DNA of 18,477 nucleotides from Clostridiaceae bacterium (GCA_025361665.1 JANYKF010000470.1:1-18477), one strand, 5' to 3'; shown: positions 1-7,425, counted from the first letter of the stretch. Numbers and translations are program-made. The notes: generated from the sequence alone by a model not told the origin.

Positions 1-2
1 CA

Positions 3-743
3 TCCCGGTATGAACCGAATCCCCGGAGTCTTCCATGGACCTGGGAACAGGTTTTGAAATGGTCCGTGAATACGCTGAAAGAGATCACCGTTCTTCCTGT
101 TGGTGCATTGGGTCAAGGTTCAGATGACATTCCGGCGAGTGAATACGAAACAGGCCCGGAGGCCGCACATGAGGAGTCGGAAAGGCTTGCAGCCCTGTTT
201 GGCACCTTCCCGGCATGCCCCGACTCCATTGGCGTGATCCATTACGATTTTGAACCGGACAACCTCTTCTGGCAGCAGGATTCCAGCCGCTGCGTGCCGA
301 TCGATTTCGATGATGCCATGGTTTTCTGGTATGCCGCCGACATTGCGCAGGCTCTGGACAGTTTGAAGGAAACAATCGCGGACAAGGCGGAAGAGGCCAT
401 GGAGGCATCCGGCAAAACCGTTGCTGGCAGAGGGAAAGATCCGGAGGGTTCCATCGAGCCAGACGTTCTCTCGGCAGAATCGTTGAAAACCCGGCAACTG
501 GCTGCCTGTGACTGTTTCCTGGCCGGATATCGAGGCATCCGGCCGATATCGGATGAAATGCTGTCCCATGTACCCGTTTTCCTTCGGTTCACGGCACTTT
601 ACGGATATGCCCGAATCGTCCGTTCCCTTTCCGAAGTGCATCCTGATGAACCGGACTGGATGGCGGAACTACGCAAAAAGCTGCGCCATTTGATGCGGGA
701 GCGCAGGGCCATGTTCGGTAGCCCTTTGGTTCAGGATCGATGA
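3..743 (+). CDS. APH-family phosphotransferase, C-terminal part (5' end outside window)
   Basis: This is the C-terminal part of a kinase-fold phosphotransferase of the aminoglycoside phosphotransferase/choline kinase family. The frame is open from the first bases of the window, so the start lies outside; a TTG at 54 is in frame but is probably internal. The diagnostic block is the catalytic loop H-Y-D-F-E-P-D-N, matching HxDxxxxN, followed about 20 residues later by D-F-D-D, the metal-binding position. The N-terminal ATP-binding lobe is missing here. Family members phosphorylate hydroxyl groups of small molecules such as aminoglycosides, choline, homoserine or sugars. The substrate cannot be told from this fragment, and nothing here shows that it confers antibiotic resistance. 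The next gene on the same strand starts about 180 bases later. Confidence 0.8.
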   Translation, partial: SRYEPNPRSLPWTWEQVLKWSVNTLKEITVLPVGALGQGSDDIPASEYETGPEAAHEESERLAALFGTFPACPDSIGVIHYDFEPDNLFWQQDSSRCVPIDFDDAMVFWYAADIAQALDSLKETIADKAEEAMEASGKTVAGRGKDPEGSIEPDVLSAESLKTRQLAACDCFLAGYRGIRPISDEMLSHVPVFLRFTALYGYARIVRSLSEVHPDEPDWMAELRKKLRHLMRERRAMFGSPLVQDR

Positions 744-782
744 CACTCAGGATGCATGGCAATCCGTTTTCCGCTTTCATTG

Positions 783-791
783 TGATAAAAT
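783..791 (+). promoter_or_regulatory. possible extended -10 promoter for the zinc-ribbon gene
   Basis: The sequence TG-A-TAAAAT matches an extended -10 element (TGnTAnAAT). There is no convincing -35 box 17 bases upstream. It lies about 130 bases before the zinc-ribbon gene start, in a 178-base gap that otherwise shows only short GC-rich palindromes such as CCGGCCGG. The call rests on the motif alone. Confidence 0.3.
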
Positions 792-921
792 GAAATGGAG
801 CCGGCAGACACCTGACCGGCCGGAAAGACTGCACATGCTTTGCTGTGAATCACCAGCAAGACCCGAAATAGGGTAGCATGGACGCATGCGCCTTCACAAT
901 CTTCCCTCAGGAGGTGCCGTC

Positions 922-1722
922 ATGTTTTGTTCCCAATGCGGCAATCAAATCGCGGACAATGCCCGGTTCTGCAATCATTGCGGCTTGCCGCAGCAATCGC
1001 CTCCTCCACAGCAGGGATCACCTCATCAGCCATTTCCGCAGGCTGCCCAGCCCTATGCCCAACCCTATCAGCAGAGCACCCAACCCTATCAGCAGGCCCC
1101 TCAGCCCGGATTTCCCATGCAATTCACTCCCACACCCTATCCCCAAATTCCTGGTTTGGTGGGCTTCTCTCCCAAAATCAATGACCCGGCTTTCGCCAGA
1201 TACAACAAATCATCCTCCAAATACGCCATGGTTTTCGGTGCGGTCCTGGCCTTCATCGCAATGGTAGGCCTGCCAATCTACGGAAGTGTCAGCGGCGAGG
1301 TGAAATTCCCGGAATCCTTGTATTACGGGATGATCATCGGTGGCATGTTCCTCCTCATCGCCCTTGTCCAAACCTTGCGAAAGGGAACGGACAGCACCTG
1401 GGACGGCGTTGTCGTCGACAAAAGGAGTGCCCGTCGAACACAAAATGATGACGATTCAGCCATCAGCCGTCACTATACCGAGTATCGCTTCACCGTGCAG
1501 CGGGAAAATGGGAAAAAATACAAGCATACCTTCCGGGACCAGCCCGCCATGTACAATTATTACCAGGAAGGGGACCGGGTGCGCCATCACAAGGGATCCA
1601 CCTATTATGAAAAATATGATAAATCCAGAGATTCCGAGATTCTCTGCGCCGCCTGCCTCATCATGAATCCCATCGGCGAACAGAACTGCCGGCTCTGCAA
1701 ATGTCCGCTCCTGAAATGCTGA
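922..1722 (+). CDS. membrane protein with N- and C-terminal zinc ribbons
   Basis: This 266-residue protein has an N-terminal zinc ribbon (C3, C6, C17, C20 in C-x2-C...C-x2-C), then a Pro/Gln/Tyr-rich low-complexity linker with repeated Q-P-Y-Q/A units (about residues 25-80). Two hydrophobic segments follow (about 105-128 and 137-156), then a soluble region of about 80 residues rich in charged and Tyr residues, and a second cysteine cluster at the extreme C-terminus (C242, C245, C256, C259, C261, C266). I chose the ATG at 922 because AGGAGGT lies 6 bases upstream and the zinc ribbon begins right after it; an in-frame upstream ATG at 886 lacks this. Zinc-ribbon membrane proteins of this layout are common in Bacillota and mostly uncharacterised, so no function is assigned. 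It converges on the YihY gene, with no clear terminator between them. Confidence 0.85.
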   Translation: MFCSQCGNQIADNARFCNHCGLPQQSPPPQQGSPHQPFPQAAQPYAQPYQQSTQPYQQAPQPGFPMQFTPTPYPQIPGLVGFSPKINDPAFARYNKSSSKYAMVFGAVLAFIAMVGLPIYGSVSGEVKFPESLYYGMIIGGMFLLIALVQTLRKGTDSTWDGVVVDKRSARRTQNDDDSAISRHYTEYRFTVQRENGKKYKHTFRDQPAMYNYYQEGDRVRHHKGSTYYEKYDKSRDSEILCAACLIMNPIGEQNCRLCKCPLLKC

Positions 1723-1739
1723 GATGAATGAAAACAGGA

Positions 1740-1791
1740 TCTTGATGCCATGGGTCTTGTGGTTTTTATGAAATTGGGTCTTGATGCCATG
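1740..1791. repeat. 13-bp direct repeat in a convergent intergenic gap
   Basis: TCTTGATGCCATG occurs at 1740-1752 and again at 1779-1791, 39 bases apart, in the 73-base gap between the ends of two convergent genes. No stem-loop with a T-run was seen in this gap. The function is unknown and the repeat may be chance or a small duplication. Confidence 0.5.
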
Positions 1792-1795
1792 AAGT

Positions 1796-2638
1796 CTATG
1801 TTTTGCTGGTTTCGGCCGTCTTTTCTCCATGATGAAACAACAAAGCGTTCACTTCATTCCCCATCAGCAACGTGACGCTGGAGATGAAAATCCAAATCAT
1901 CAGGATGATGACGCCTCCCAGTCCGCCGTAAAATCTTGAATATTTGCCGAACATGGCGACATACAAGGAAAACAGCCATGAGGTGCCCATCCAGAAGAAG
2001 GTGGAGAACAATGCGCCGGGCAGTACTTTGCGGAAAGTGACCCTTCTGCTGGGGATCAGGAAAAACATGAGTGCCAGCGTGATGAACACGACGCCAATCG
2101 GAACGACAATCCTGATCAGCCGCCCCAGCATGAGAAATGGCGCGGCAACCTGAAACAGCGATGCCATCTTGTCAAGGATGAAATCACCAAAAACAATCAT
2201 GAGGATTTCCGTGAAGAACGACATGACAATCAACAAAGTGAATAAAATGCAAAGACCGCGAACAACCCAGGGTTTCCGGGCTTCCACCACTTTGTTGGCC
2301 ATGTTCAGACCTTTCGAAAGGGCAAACACGCCGCTTGACGCGGCCCAGAGCGCAATCACCATGCTGGCGGACAACACGCCTGGTTTCTGCGTCACGGTGA
2401 TGTCTTGAACCGTATCCACAACCAGTTCGTACGCTTCATACGGCAGGACGTTTTCGAGTTGGGTCAGTACTTTCACGCCCACAAGCTGGGTCTGGGATGC
2501 CAGATTGGTGAGCATCACCAAAAATGGAAAAAACGCCAGCATCAGATAGAAGGAAAACTGCGCTGCCCATTCGGATACGCGGTCCTGCCGGATGCGGTTG
2601 AAAAACCGCAGAATGAAACGGTAGGTCTGACTGACCAG
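1796..2638 (-). CDS. YihY/BrkB-family inner membrane protein, probably CTG start
   Basis: This is an integral membrane protein of the YihY/virulence-factor-BrkB family, about 280 residues with roughly six membrane segments. Typical features are the N-terminal S-E-W-A-A-Q-F-S-F-Y block running into a hydrophobic helix with F-F-P-F, a central A-A-S-S-G-V-F-A-L region, and the C-terminal Y-G-G-L-G-G-V-I-I-L-M-I-W helix. The molecular role of the family is not firmly established. The start is unusual. The frame runs back to an ATG at 2728, but that would overlap the upstream gene by 68 bases and add a tail that looks nothing like the family. A strong ribosome binding site (GGGAGGAGG, 2648-2656) lies just after the upstream stop codon, and the only sensible start behind it is CTG at 2638 (ATA at 2644 is the alternative). 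The gap to the upstream kinase-isomerase gene is 22 bases, so it is likely cotranscribed with it. Confidence 0.85.
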   Translation of the reverse strand: MVSQTYRFILRFFNRIRQDRVSEWAAQFSFYLMLAFFPFLVMLTNLASQTQLVGVKVLTQLENVLPYEAYELVVDTVQDITVTQKPGVLSASMVIALWAASSGVFALSKGLNMANKVVEARKPWVVRGLCILFTLLIVMSFFTEILMIVFGDFILDKMASLFQVAAPFLMLGRLIRIVVPIGVVFITLALMFFLIPSRRVTFRKVLPGALFSTFFWMGTSWLFSLYVAMFGKYSRFYGGLGGVIILMIWIFISSVTLLMGNEVNALLFHHGEKTAETSKT

Positions 2639-2647
2639 ATTTATGCG

Positions 2648-2656
2648 CCTCCTCCC
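2648..2656 (-). promoter_or_regulatory. ribosome binding site that places the yihY start
   Basis: GGGAGGAGG on the minus strand is followed by nine bases and then CTG (2638-2636) in frame with the YihY protein. No ATG, GTG or TTG in frame lies within reach, so the site argues for initiation at CTG or possibly at the closer ATA. Confidence 0.6.
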
Positions 2657-2660
2657 TTGA

Positions 2661-4277
2661 CTAGAAGAACTCTTCCTCCAGCATGGCGCACAAGGTATGA
2701 TAAATGGGCAGATGCCTTTCCTGAACATCCGCCGTACAGCTTCCCGGCGCCTTCATCGTCACGTCGCACAAAGAAGACAGTTTGCCCCCGGACGGCCCGG
2801 TCAGCGCGAGCGTCCTCATGCCGATGGCTTTGGCGGTTTCGGCCGCCGTCACCACGTTGACCGAACTGCCGGATGTGCTGATGCCGAGGAATGCGTCCGC
2901 CTTTGTCCCATAGCCGTATACCTGCTGCGCGAACACGGAACATGGGTCCACATCGTTGGCAAATGCGGTCGACAATGCGTCGTGGTGGGTCAGGGCAATG
3001 GCAGGCAGCGCACGCTGCATCTTGCATGATGTTCCCCCGAAAAGAGCCTCCGCTTCCGGTTCGAGCAGTCTTTGCTTGTAAAATCCCTTCATCAGTTCAC
3101 CGACAATGTGATCCGCATCCGCCGCGCTTCCGCCGTTTCCGCAAACAAGGAGTTTCCCTCCCCCGCGAAAGGCATCGGCCAGCAAGTCGAAGGCCTGCCT
3201 CATATCATTCCGGAGCGGCACCAGATCGGGGTATCGTTCCATCAGGCGTTCAAAGTGCCGCATCACCGCCGGTTTCGGCTCCGGGCGCGGTTCCGCGCGC
3301 AGCCCCAATCCATGGCAGGCGACGAGGACCGCAGCATAATCCCCCAGCTGTTCTCCCAATGCCGCAGGAACCACATCACAGACGATCCTCGAGTGAATGA
3401 GCGCCTCCCGCTCAATGGCCCGTTCCATGGCAGGCCGCAGCAAGTGCCCGCAACGGACGAAGATGCTGCCGATGACGATCCGGGCGGGATTGAGGATGTC
3501 CATCAGCACGCTGACGGCTGCGCCAAGACGGTCGCCCACGAGGGCAAATACGTGCAGCGCATCCGGATCCCCGCGTTCCGCATACTTGGATAAAACCTTC
3601 ACATCCAGTGCTTCCAATGCCACGCCATCCATTACCCACATGGGCGTCTTGCCTTCGCGCACCCATGATTCCGTGAGCATCCGGGCTTGCTTTGCAATAC
3701 CGCCCCCACTGCAGAAGCCTTCCATGGATCCGGCCTTGCCAAAACCGACGGGTCCATCCGCTTCCAGCCGGACATGTCCGACTTCCCCGCCCATATCGGA
3801 AACGCCCCGGATCAGGCGCCCTTCCGCGATAATGCCAGCCCCGAATCCGGTTCCCATGGTCAGGAATATCATGTCGTCCGTCCCTCCGCCGGCACCAAGC
3901 TTCCATTCCGCCAGAGCGCAGGCATTCGCATCGTTCTGCAGAAAGGAGGGTACGTGAAAAGCCTCTTCCAGCAGGCGTGCGAAAGGGATCTCATCCCATC
4001 CGGGCAAATTCGGGGGCGAAAGGACAACCCCACGCCGGCTGTCCAGCGGACCCCCGCAGCTGGCGCCGATTCCGGCCAAATCCGCCGTCCTCAGGCCGTT
4101 TCTCTCAAGGATGTCGCGGACACCCTGAAAAAGCCTGTCCCGCGCCTGCGGGTATCCTGCTTCCGCATAGGTCGGAAACGCAATGCGGTCGAGAAGTGAA
4201 ATGCCGTTGTCCGCCTTTGCAAGCACCACGGCGCACTTGGTTCCCCCGATGTCAAGACCGATGATGTATTTGGGCAT
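2661..4277 (-). CDS. ROK sugar kinase fused to GmhA-like sugar-phosphate isomerase
   Basis: This 538-residue protein has two enzyme domains joined by a proline-rich linker (about 326-340). Residues 1-320 are a ROK-family sugar kinase: phosphate loop D9-x-G-G-T13, catalytic D116 in N-D-A-N, and the E-V-G-H motif ending at H168. The usual ROK zinc motif C-x-C-G-x2-G-C is degenerate here (G-F-G-K-A-G-S around 178-184), so the structural zinc is probably absent. Residues 345-538 are a SIS domain of the sedoheptulose-7-phosphate isomerase (GmhA) type: G-N-G-G-S-A-A, S-T-S-G-S-S, and all four GmhA-type metal/catalytic positions (H390, E394, Q519, H527). I infer that one polypeptide phosphorylates a sugar and isomerises a sugar phosphate; the substrates are unknown. 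The ATG at 4277 has GGAGG five bases upstream; a TTG at 4289 has no such spacing. The PPK2 gene ends 15 bases upstream. Confidence 0.9.
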   Translation of the reverse strand: MPKYIIGLDIGGTKCAVVLAKADNGISLLDRIAFPTYAEAGYPQARDRLFQGVRDILERNGLRTADLAGIGASCGGPLDSRRGVVLSPPNLPGWDEIPFARLLEEAFHVPSFLQNDANACALAEWKLGAGGGTDDMIFLTMGTGFGAGIIAEGRLIRGVSDMGGEVGHVRLEADGPVGFGKAGSMEGFCSGGGIAKQARMLTESWVREGKTPMWVMDGVALEALDVKVLSKYAERGDPDALHVFALVGDRLGAAVSVLMDILNPARIVIGSIFVRCGHLLRPAMERAIEREALIHSRIVCDVVPAALGEQLGDYAAVLVACHGLGLRAEPRPEPKPAVMRHFERLMERYPDLVPLRNDMRQAFDLLADAFRGGGKLLVCGNGGSAADADHIVGELMKGFYKQRLLEPEAEALFGGTSCKMQRALPAIALTHHDALSTAFANDVDPCSVFAQQVYGYGTKADAFLGISTSGSSVNVVTAAETAKAIGMRTLALTGPSGGKLSSLCDVTMKAPGSCTADVQERHLPIYHTLCAMLEEEFF

Positions 4278-4292
4278 TCCATCCTCCAAAGG

Positions 4293-5783
4293 CTACAGAC
4301 GCGCTTCCATCGTCTCAACGACAGTTTTCATGGTCTTGATGCGCGCATAGTACTTGTCGTTCGACTCGACCACCGTCCACGGAGCGTAGGAAGTCCCGGT
4401 CCGGAACAGCATTTCCTCCACCGCTTCGTTGTAAAGATCCCGTTTCTCACGGTTCCGCCAATCCTCGTCGGTGATTTTCCAGGTTTTCCATTCCACGGCC
4501 TTTCGCTCCTCAAACCGGCGCAGCTGCTCATCCGGGTCGATGTGAAGCCAAAACTTCACCAGCCCGACGCCTGCATGGGTCAGCTGCTCTTCCATCTCGT
4601 TGATTTCCCGATAGGCCCGTTTCCAGTCCGCTTCCGTACAGAAGCCTTCCACGCGTTCCACCAGAACCCGGCCGTACCAGGTCCGATCGAAAATCGAGAT
4701 GTGCCCGGCTTTCGGCACGGCATTCCAGAAGCGCCACAGGTAGTGATGCGCCTTTTCGATGTCATTCGGCGCGGAAACGGGAATCACGTCATATCCGCGC
4801 GGATCCATCGAAGCGGTGAGCCGGCGGATGTTTCCGCCTTTTCCCGCGGCATCCCACCCCTCATACAGCACCATCAGCGGCACCCGTTTCTTGAACATGG
4901 CGTTTTCCATGTCCTGGATGCGCTGCTGCCAGTGCTCCTGCTGTTTTTCATATTCTGGTTCCGGCAGTTTTAGCGACAAATCCGCCTTGTCGAGAATCGA
5001 AACGCGAAGTGTTTCAGGAATGACAAGCGTACTTTTCACAGGCTTCGCAGCCAGGGAGTCTATGCCCTTTTCCCGCAGCGTCACCGCATCCGTGAGGCCT
5101 TCCACGAGCAGGGTCATGATCTTGACCGCTGCAAACCGGCGGTCCTCCGCCTCCACGAGATTCCAGCGCGCCGTTTCCGTATCGGTCCGTTCCAGCAGCT
5201 TCTGGAGTGTATCCTGCCATTCGTCATAATGCTTGTTCTGCTGCCAGTCCGCCTTTGAGACTTTCCAGGCCGTGTTCGGGTTCGCCTCCATGGATTCGAA
5301 CCGTTTCTTCTGCTCCTTCCGGCTGATATGCAGGAAAAACTTCAGGATCAAGGTGCCGCCATCCGTCAATTGCCGTTCAAAAGAATTCACCTCATGACAG
5401 GCCCGGTCGAAGAGATCCGGATCGGCATCCTCCCCGTATCCGCATTGCAGTGCCTGCAGGCACCAGGTCCGGTCAAAGATGGAAAACCGCCCGGACGCGG
5501 GGGTTCGAACCCAGAAACGCCACCAGTACGGGCGCAGCCGTTCATCCTCATCCTCCGCTTCGGCCACATGGACATTGTAGCCGCGCGGATCCAGCGCCTG
5601 CAGCAGGCGGTTGATATGCGTTCCTTTTCCGGCCGCCTCCCACCCTTCGAACGCGATGAGCACCGGGATGCCCAAATCCTGCGCTTTCCGCTGCAATTCG
5701 CCAATCCGGATGGACAGTGCATCCGTTTGCTTCTTGAATTCTTCCTTTGATAAGGTTTTCCCGAGATCGAGATCCTTCAGCAT
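4293..5783 (-). CDS. two-domain PPK2 polyphosphate kinase / polyphosphate:AMP phosphotransferase
   Basis: This 496-residue protein carries two tandem PPK2 domains, the class II layout known for polyphosphate:AMP phosphotransferase (Pap), which makes ADP from AMP and polyphosphate. Domain 1 has Walker A G-W-E-A-A-G-K-G (47-54) and F-D-R-T-W (103-107), but the next residues are C-L-Q-A-L instead of the usual Y-G-R-V-L. Domain 2 has the canonical G-W-D-A-A-G-K-G-G (309-317) and F-D-R-T-W-Y-G-R-V-L-V-E-R-V (365-378). Domain 2 is therefore probably the active half and domain 1 degenerate; this is inference from motifs. The ATG at 5783 has GGAGGG seven bases upstream; an in-frame ATG at 5834 would overlap the previous gene and is rejected. 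A perfect extended -10 box lies at 5812-5820, so the gene may have its own promoter. Nucleotide preference (AMP versus ADP/GDP) is not shown by the sequence. Confidence 0.9.
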   Translation of the reverse strand: MLKDLDLGKTLSKEEFKKQTDALSIRIGELQRKAQDLGIPVLIAFEGWEAAGKGTHINRLLQALDPRGYNVHVAEAEDEDERLRPYWWRFWVRTPASGRFSIFDRTWCLQALQCGYGEDADPDLFDRACHEVNSFERQLTDGGTLILKFFLHISRKEQKKRFESMEANPNTAWKVSKADWQQNKHYDEWQDTLQKLLERTDTETARWNLVEAEDRRFAAVKIMTLLVEGLTDAVTLREKGIDSLAAKPVKSTLVIPETLRVSILDKADLSLKLPEPEYEKQQEHWQQRIQDMENAMFKKRVPLMVLYEGWDAAGKGGNIRRLTASMDPRGYDVIPVSAPNDIEKAHHYLWRFWNAVPKAGHISIFDRTWYGRVLVERVEGFCTEADWKRAYREINEMEEQLTHAGVGLVKFWLHIDPDEQLRRFEERKAVEWKTWKITDEDWRNREKRDLYNEAVEEMLFRTGTSYAPWTVVESNDKYYARIKTMKTVVETMEARL

Positions 5784-5811
5784 GATTTTCCCTCCAAGCA
5801 GCGGCATGCTC

Positions 5812-5820
5812 ATTATACCA
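5812..5820 (-). promoter_or_regulatory. extended -10 promoter for the PPK2 gene
   Basis: The minus strand reads TGG-TATAAT, a perfect TGnTATAAT extended -10 element. The TAA inside it is the stop codon of the upstream dehydrogenase gene. The predicted start near 5805 would leave a leader of about 22 bases with the PPK2 ribosome binding site. No good -35 box is present, which an extended -10 tolerates. Confidence 0.5.
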
Positions 5821-6766
5821 CGAGATACGGGCAATCCCGTCCTGTCAGGACGGCAATCAGGTTCTCGACAGACAGCATGGCCATATTCGCCGCCGCTTCC
5901 GCCGTATGCGCTCCCGCATGCGGTGTGACCACCACGTTGTCGAACCGGAACAAGGGGCTGTTTCCCGGTGGCTCCACCGCGAAGGCATCCAGGCCGAGAC
6001 CCCCGATTCTACCGCTCTCCAGTGCCGATGCCAGCGCCTCCTCGTCCATCAAGCCTCCCCGGGCCGTGTTGATGAGGATCACTCCGGGCTTCAGCCGGCC
6101 AATCCGATCTGCGTTCAGCAGGTTTGCCGTCTGGGGCGTTGAAGGAAGATGCAGCGAGACCACATCGGAACACGCCAGCAATTCATCCAGTTCCATCGGG
6201 ACAATACCGTTCCGCTCCGCATATGCCTGATCCATCCACGGATCGTATGCGAGCACATGCATGGAAAAGCCCTGCGCGCGACGGGCCACCCCTTTGCCGA
6301 TGGCTCCGAGGCCGAGGATGCCCAGCATCTTACCATAAATTTCCACACCAGTCGTCCTTGGCCATCCACCGGCCTTCACCTGGCGATCCAAAGACGGAAT
6401 GCGCCGGGCTGCGGCAAGCATCAACCCGAGCGCCAGATCCGCCACGGCTTCCGCATTGACGCCCGGCGTGTTCGTGACCGTGATGCCCCTGGCAGCGGCC
6501 GCTTTCAGATCCACCCGTTCAAAACCGACGCCGTAACGCGAAATCACTTTCAAGGATGCGGGTGCCCGCTCGAGCACCTGTGCCGTGATGTTGTCCAGAC
6601 CGGCAATCCATCCATCCACGCCTTCAAGCAGCGGCGGTATGTCATCTTCTGCCAAAGGTTTGCCCATTGGATTGCAGACGATTTCCCCGGCAAAGGCGGA
6701 AAGTTTTCCCCATGCTTCCGGCGCGCGTTCCCGCGTAAAGGATGTCGGCGTCACAAGGATTTTCAT
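5813..6766 (-). CDS. D-isomer-specific 2-hydroxyacid dehydrogenase
   Basis: This 317-residue NAD-dependent dehydrogenase belongs to the phosphoglycerate dehydrogenase/D-2-hydroxyacid dehydrogenase superfamily and reduces a 2-keto acid or oxidises the D-2-hydroxy acid. Visible features are the Rossmann motif G-L-G-A-I-G (152-157), acidic D175 at the end of the second strand (favouring NAD over NADP), and the catalytic triad R236 (N-T-A-R-G-G), E265 (V-E-P-P) and H283 (T-P-H-A-G). It lacks the C-terminal ACT domain of long SerA enzymes. The ATG at 6766 overlaps the stop codon of the cupin isomerase gene as ATGA and has GGGAGG upstream, implying translational coupling. An earlier in-frame ATG at 6784 lies inside the previous gene and is rejected. 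The neighbours suggest a sugar-acid substrate rather than serine biosynthesis, but this is inference. Confidence 0.9.
   Translation of the reverse strand: MKILVTPTSFTRERAPEAWGKLSAFAGEIVCNPMGKPLAEDDIPPLLEGVDGWIAGLDNITAQVLERAPASLKVISRYGVGFERVDLKAAAARGITVTNTPGVNAEAVADLALGLMLAAARRIPSLDRQVKAGGWPRTTGVEIYGKMLGILGLGAIGKGVARRAQGFSMHVLAYDPWMDQAYAERNGIVPMELDELLACSDVVSLHLPSTPQTANLLNADRIGRLKPGVILINTARGGLMDEEALASALESGRIGGLGLDAFAVEPPGNSPLFRFDNVVVTPHAGAHTAEAAANMAMLSVENLIAVLTGRDCPYLVV
5837..5853. promoter_or_regulatory. 17-bp perfect palindrome upstream of the PPK2 promoter
   Basis: CCGTCCTGTCAGGACGG is a perfect 8-1-8 inverted repeat inside the last codons of the dehydrogenase gene. It lies about 32 to 48 bases upstream of the predicted start of the PPK2 transcript, where an operator or activator site could sit. 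As it is also coding (V-L-T-G-R-D), chance cannot be excluded. Confidence 0.35.
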
Positions 6767-7365
6767 CGCGCATCCTCCCGCCATTTCGGGTTGTCTATCA
6801 CGACGGGCTTTCCATTGCGTTCCACCACAAGCTTCCGATATCCCTTTGTCTCGATTGTGCCGTAATCATGCCCGGCATCCGCACGGAACACGAAGAAGGT
6901 TGCGAAAGGCTCCGTTCCGACGTTGATGCTGCGATGCGCATACCGCTTCGGCACATAAACCGCGCGACCCGGCACAAGTTCCTCAATCCGCCAGTCGCCT
7001 TCCGGATTTTCCAGCAGCATCAGCCCCTTGCCTCGAATGCACCAGTATACTTCAGCCGTTTCCAGGATCGTGTGGAAATGGCCTTTGGTCATGAAGTACT
7101 CTTTGCCTACCTTGCCCGGATAGGTAATGCTGGTGCCGAATGCCAGATCCCCGGCATCGGCAGGGGCGCCCAGCTCGTAAAACTCGTACACGAGCGGGTT
7201 CTCTTCCTCCAGGACGGCATTGAACGCGCCCTCGTCCGAAAACATGCCGCGCATGGCTGAAAGATACCGTTTTGTGGAAGCCTGATCCGCCGACATGCCG
7301 TCTGATAGCGGAAAATTGCGTGTGAACGGGATATTCCAGTCCCAACCGGGTTGTTTGTCTGCCAT
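6763..7365 (-). CDS. cupin-type phosphoglucose isomerase
   Basis: This 200-residue protein belongs to the cupin phosphoglucose isomerase family (cPGI), best known from archaea such as Pyrococcus, which interconverts glucose-6-phosphate and fructose-6-phosphate and is unrelated to the usual PGI. The signature T-x-P-x3-G-x-E-x3-T-x-G-H-x-H is present at residues 81-98. The four metal ligands of the Pyrococcus enzyme have equivalents with the same spacing: H96, H98, E105 and H144. The start at 7365 has AAAGGAAA upstream. The dehydrogenase downstream overlaps by four bases, and the shikimate-dehydrogenase-like gene ends 60 bases upstream. In this setting it may isomerise another aldose/ketose phosphate or a related sugar acid, but the catalytic site looks intact for the classical reaction. 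Confidence 0.9.
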   Translation of the reverse strand: MADKQPGWDWNIPFTRNFPLSDGMSADQASTKRYLSAMRGMFSDEGAFNAVLEEENPLVYEFYELGAPADAGDLAFGTSITYPGKVGKEYFMTKGHFHTILETAEVYWCIRGKGLMLLENPEGDWRIEELVPGRAVYVPKRYAHRSINVGTEPFATFFVFRADAGHDYGTIETKGYRKLVVERNGKPVVIDNPKWREDAR

Positions 7366-7425
7366 TTTTCATTTCCTTTCTGTCGCGGTCCTTTATTCCG
7401 ATCGCTTCATGACCCTGGTGGACTT

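Noticed and set aside
815..830. CCGGCCGG palindrome in the gap before the zinc-ribbon gene
   Set aside because: It is a short GC palindrome without a T-run or spacing that would suggest a terminator or operator.
3412..3906. Second minus-strand open frame of 164 codons inside the ROK-isomerase gene
   Set aside because: It is an out-of-frame shadow; the main frame carries the ROK motifs throughout this stretch.
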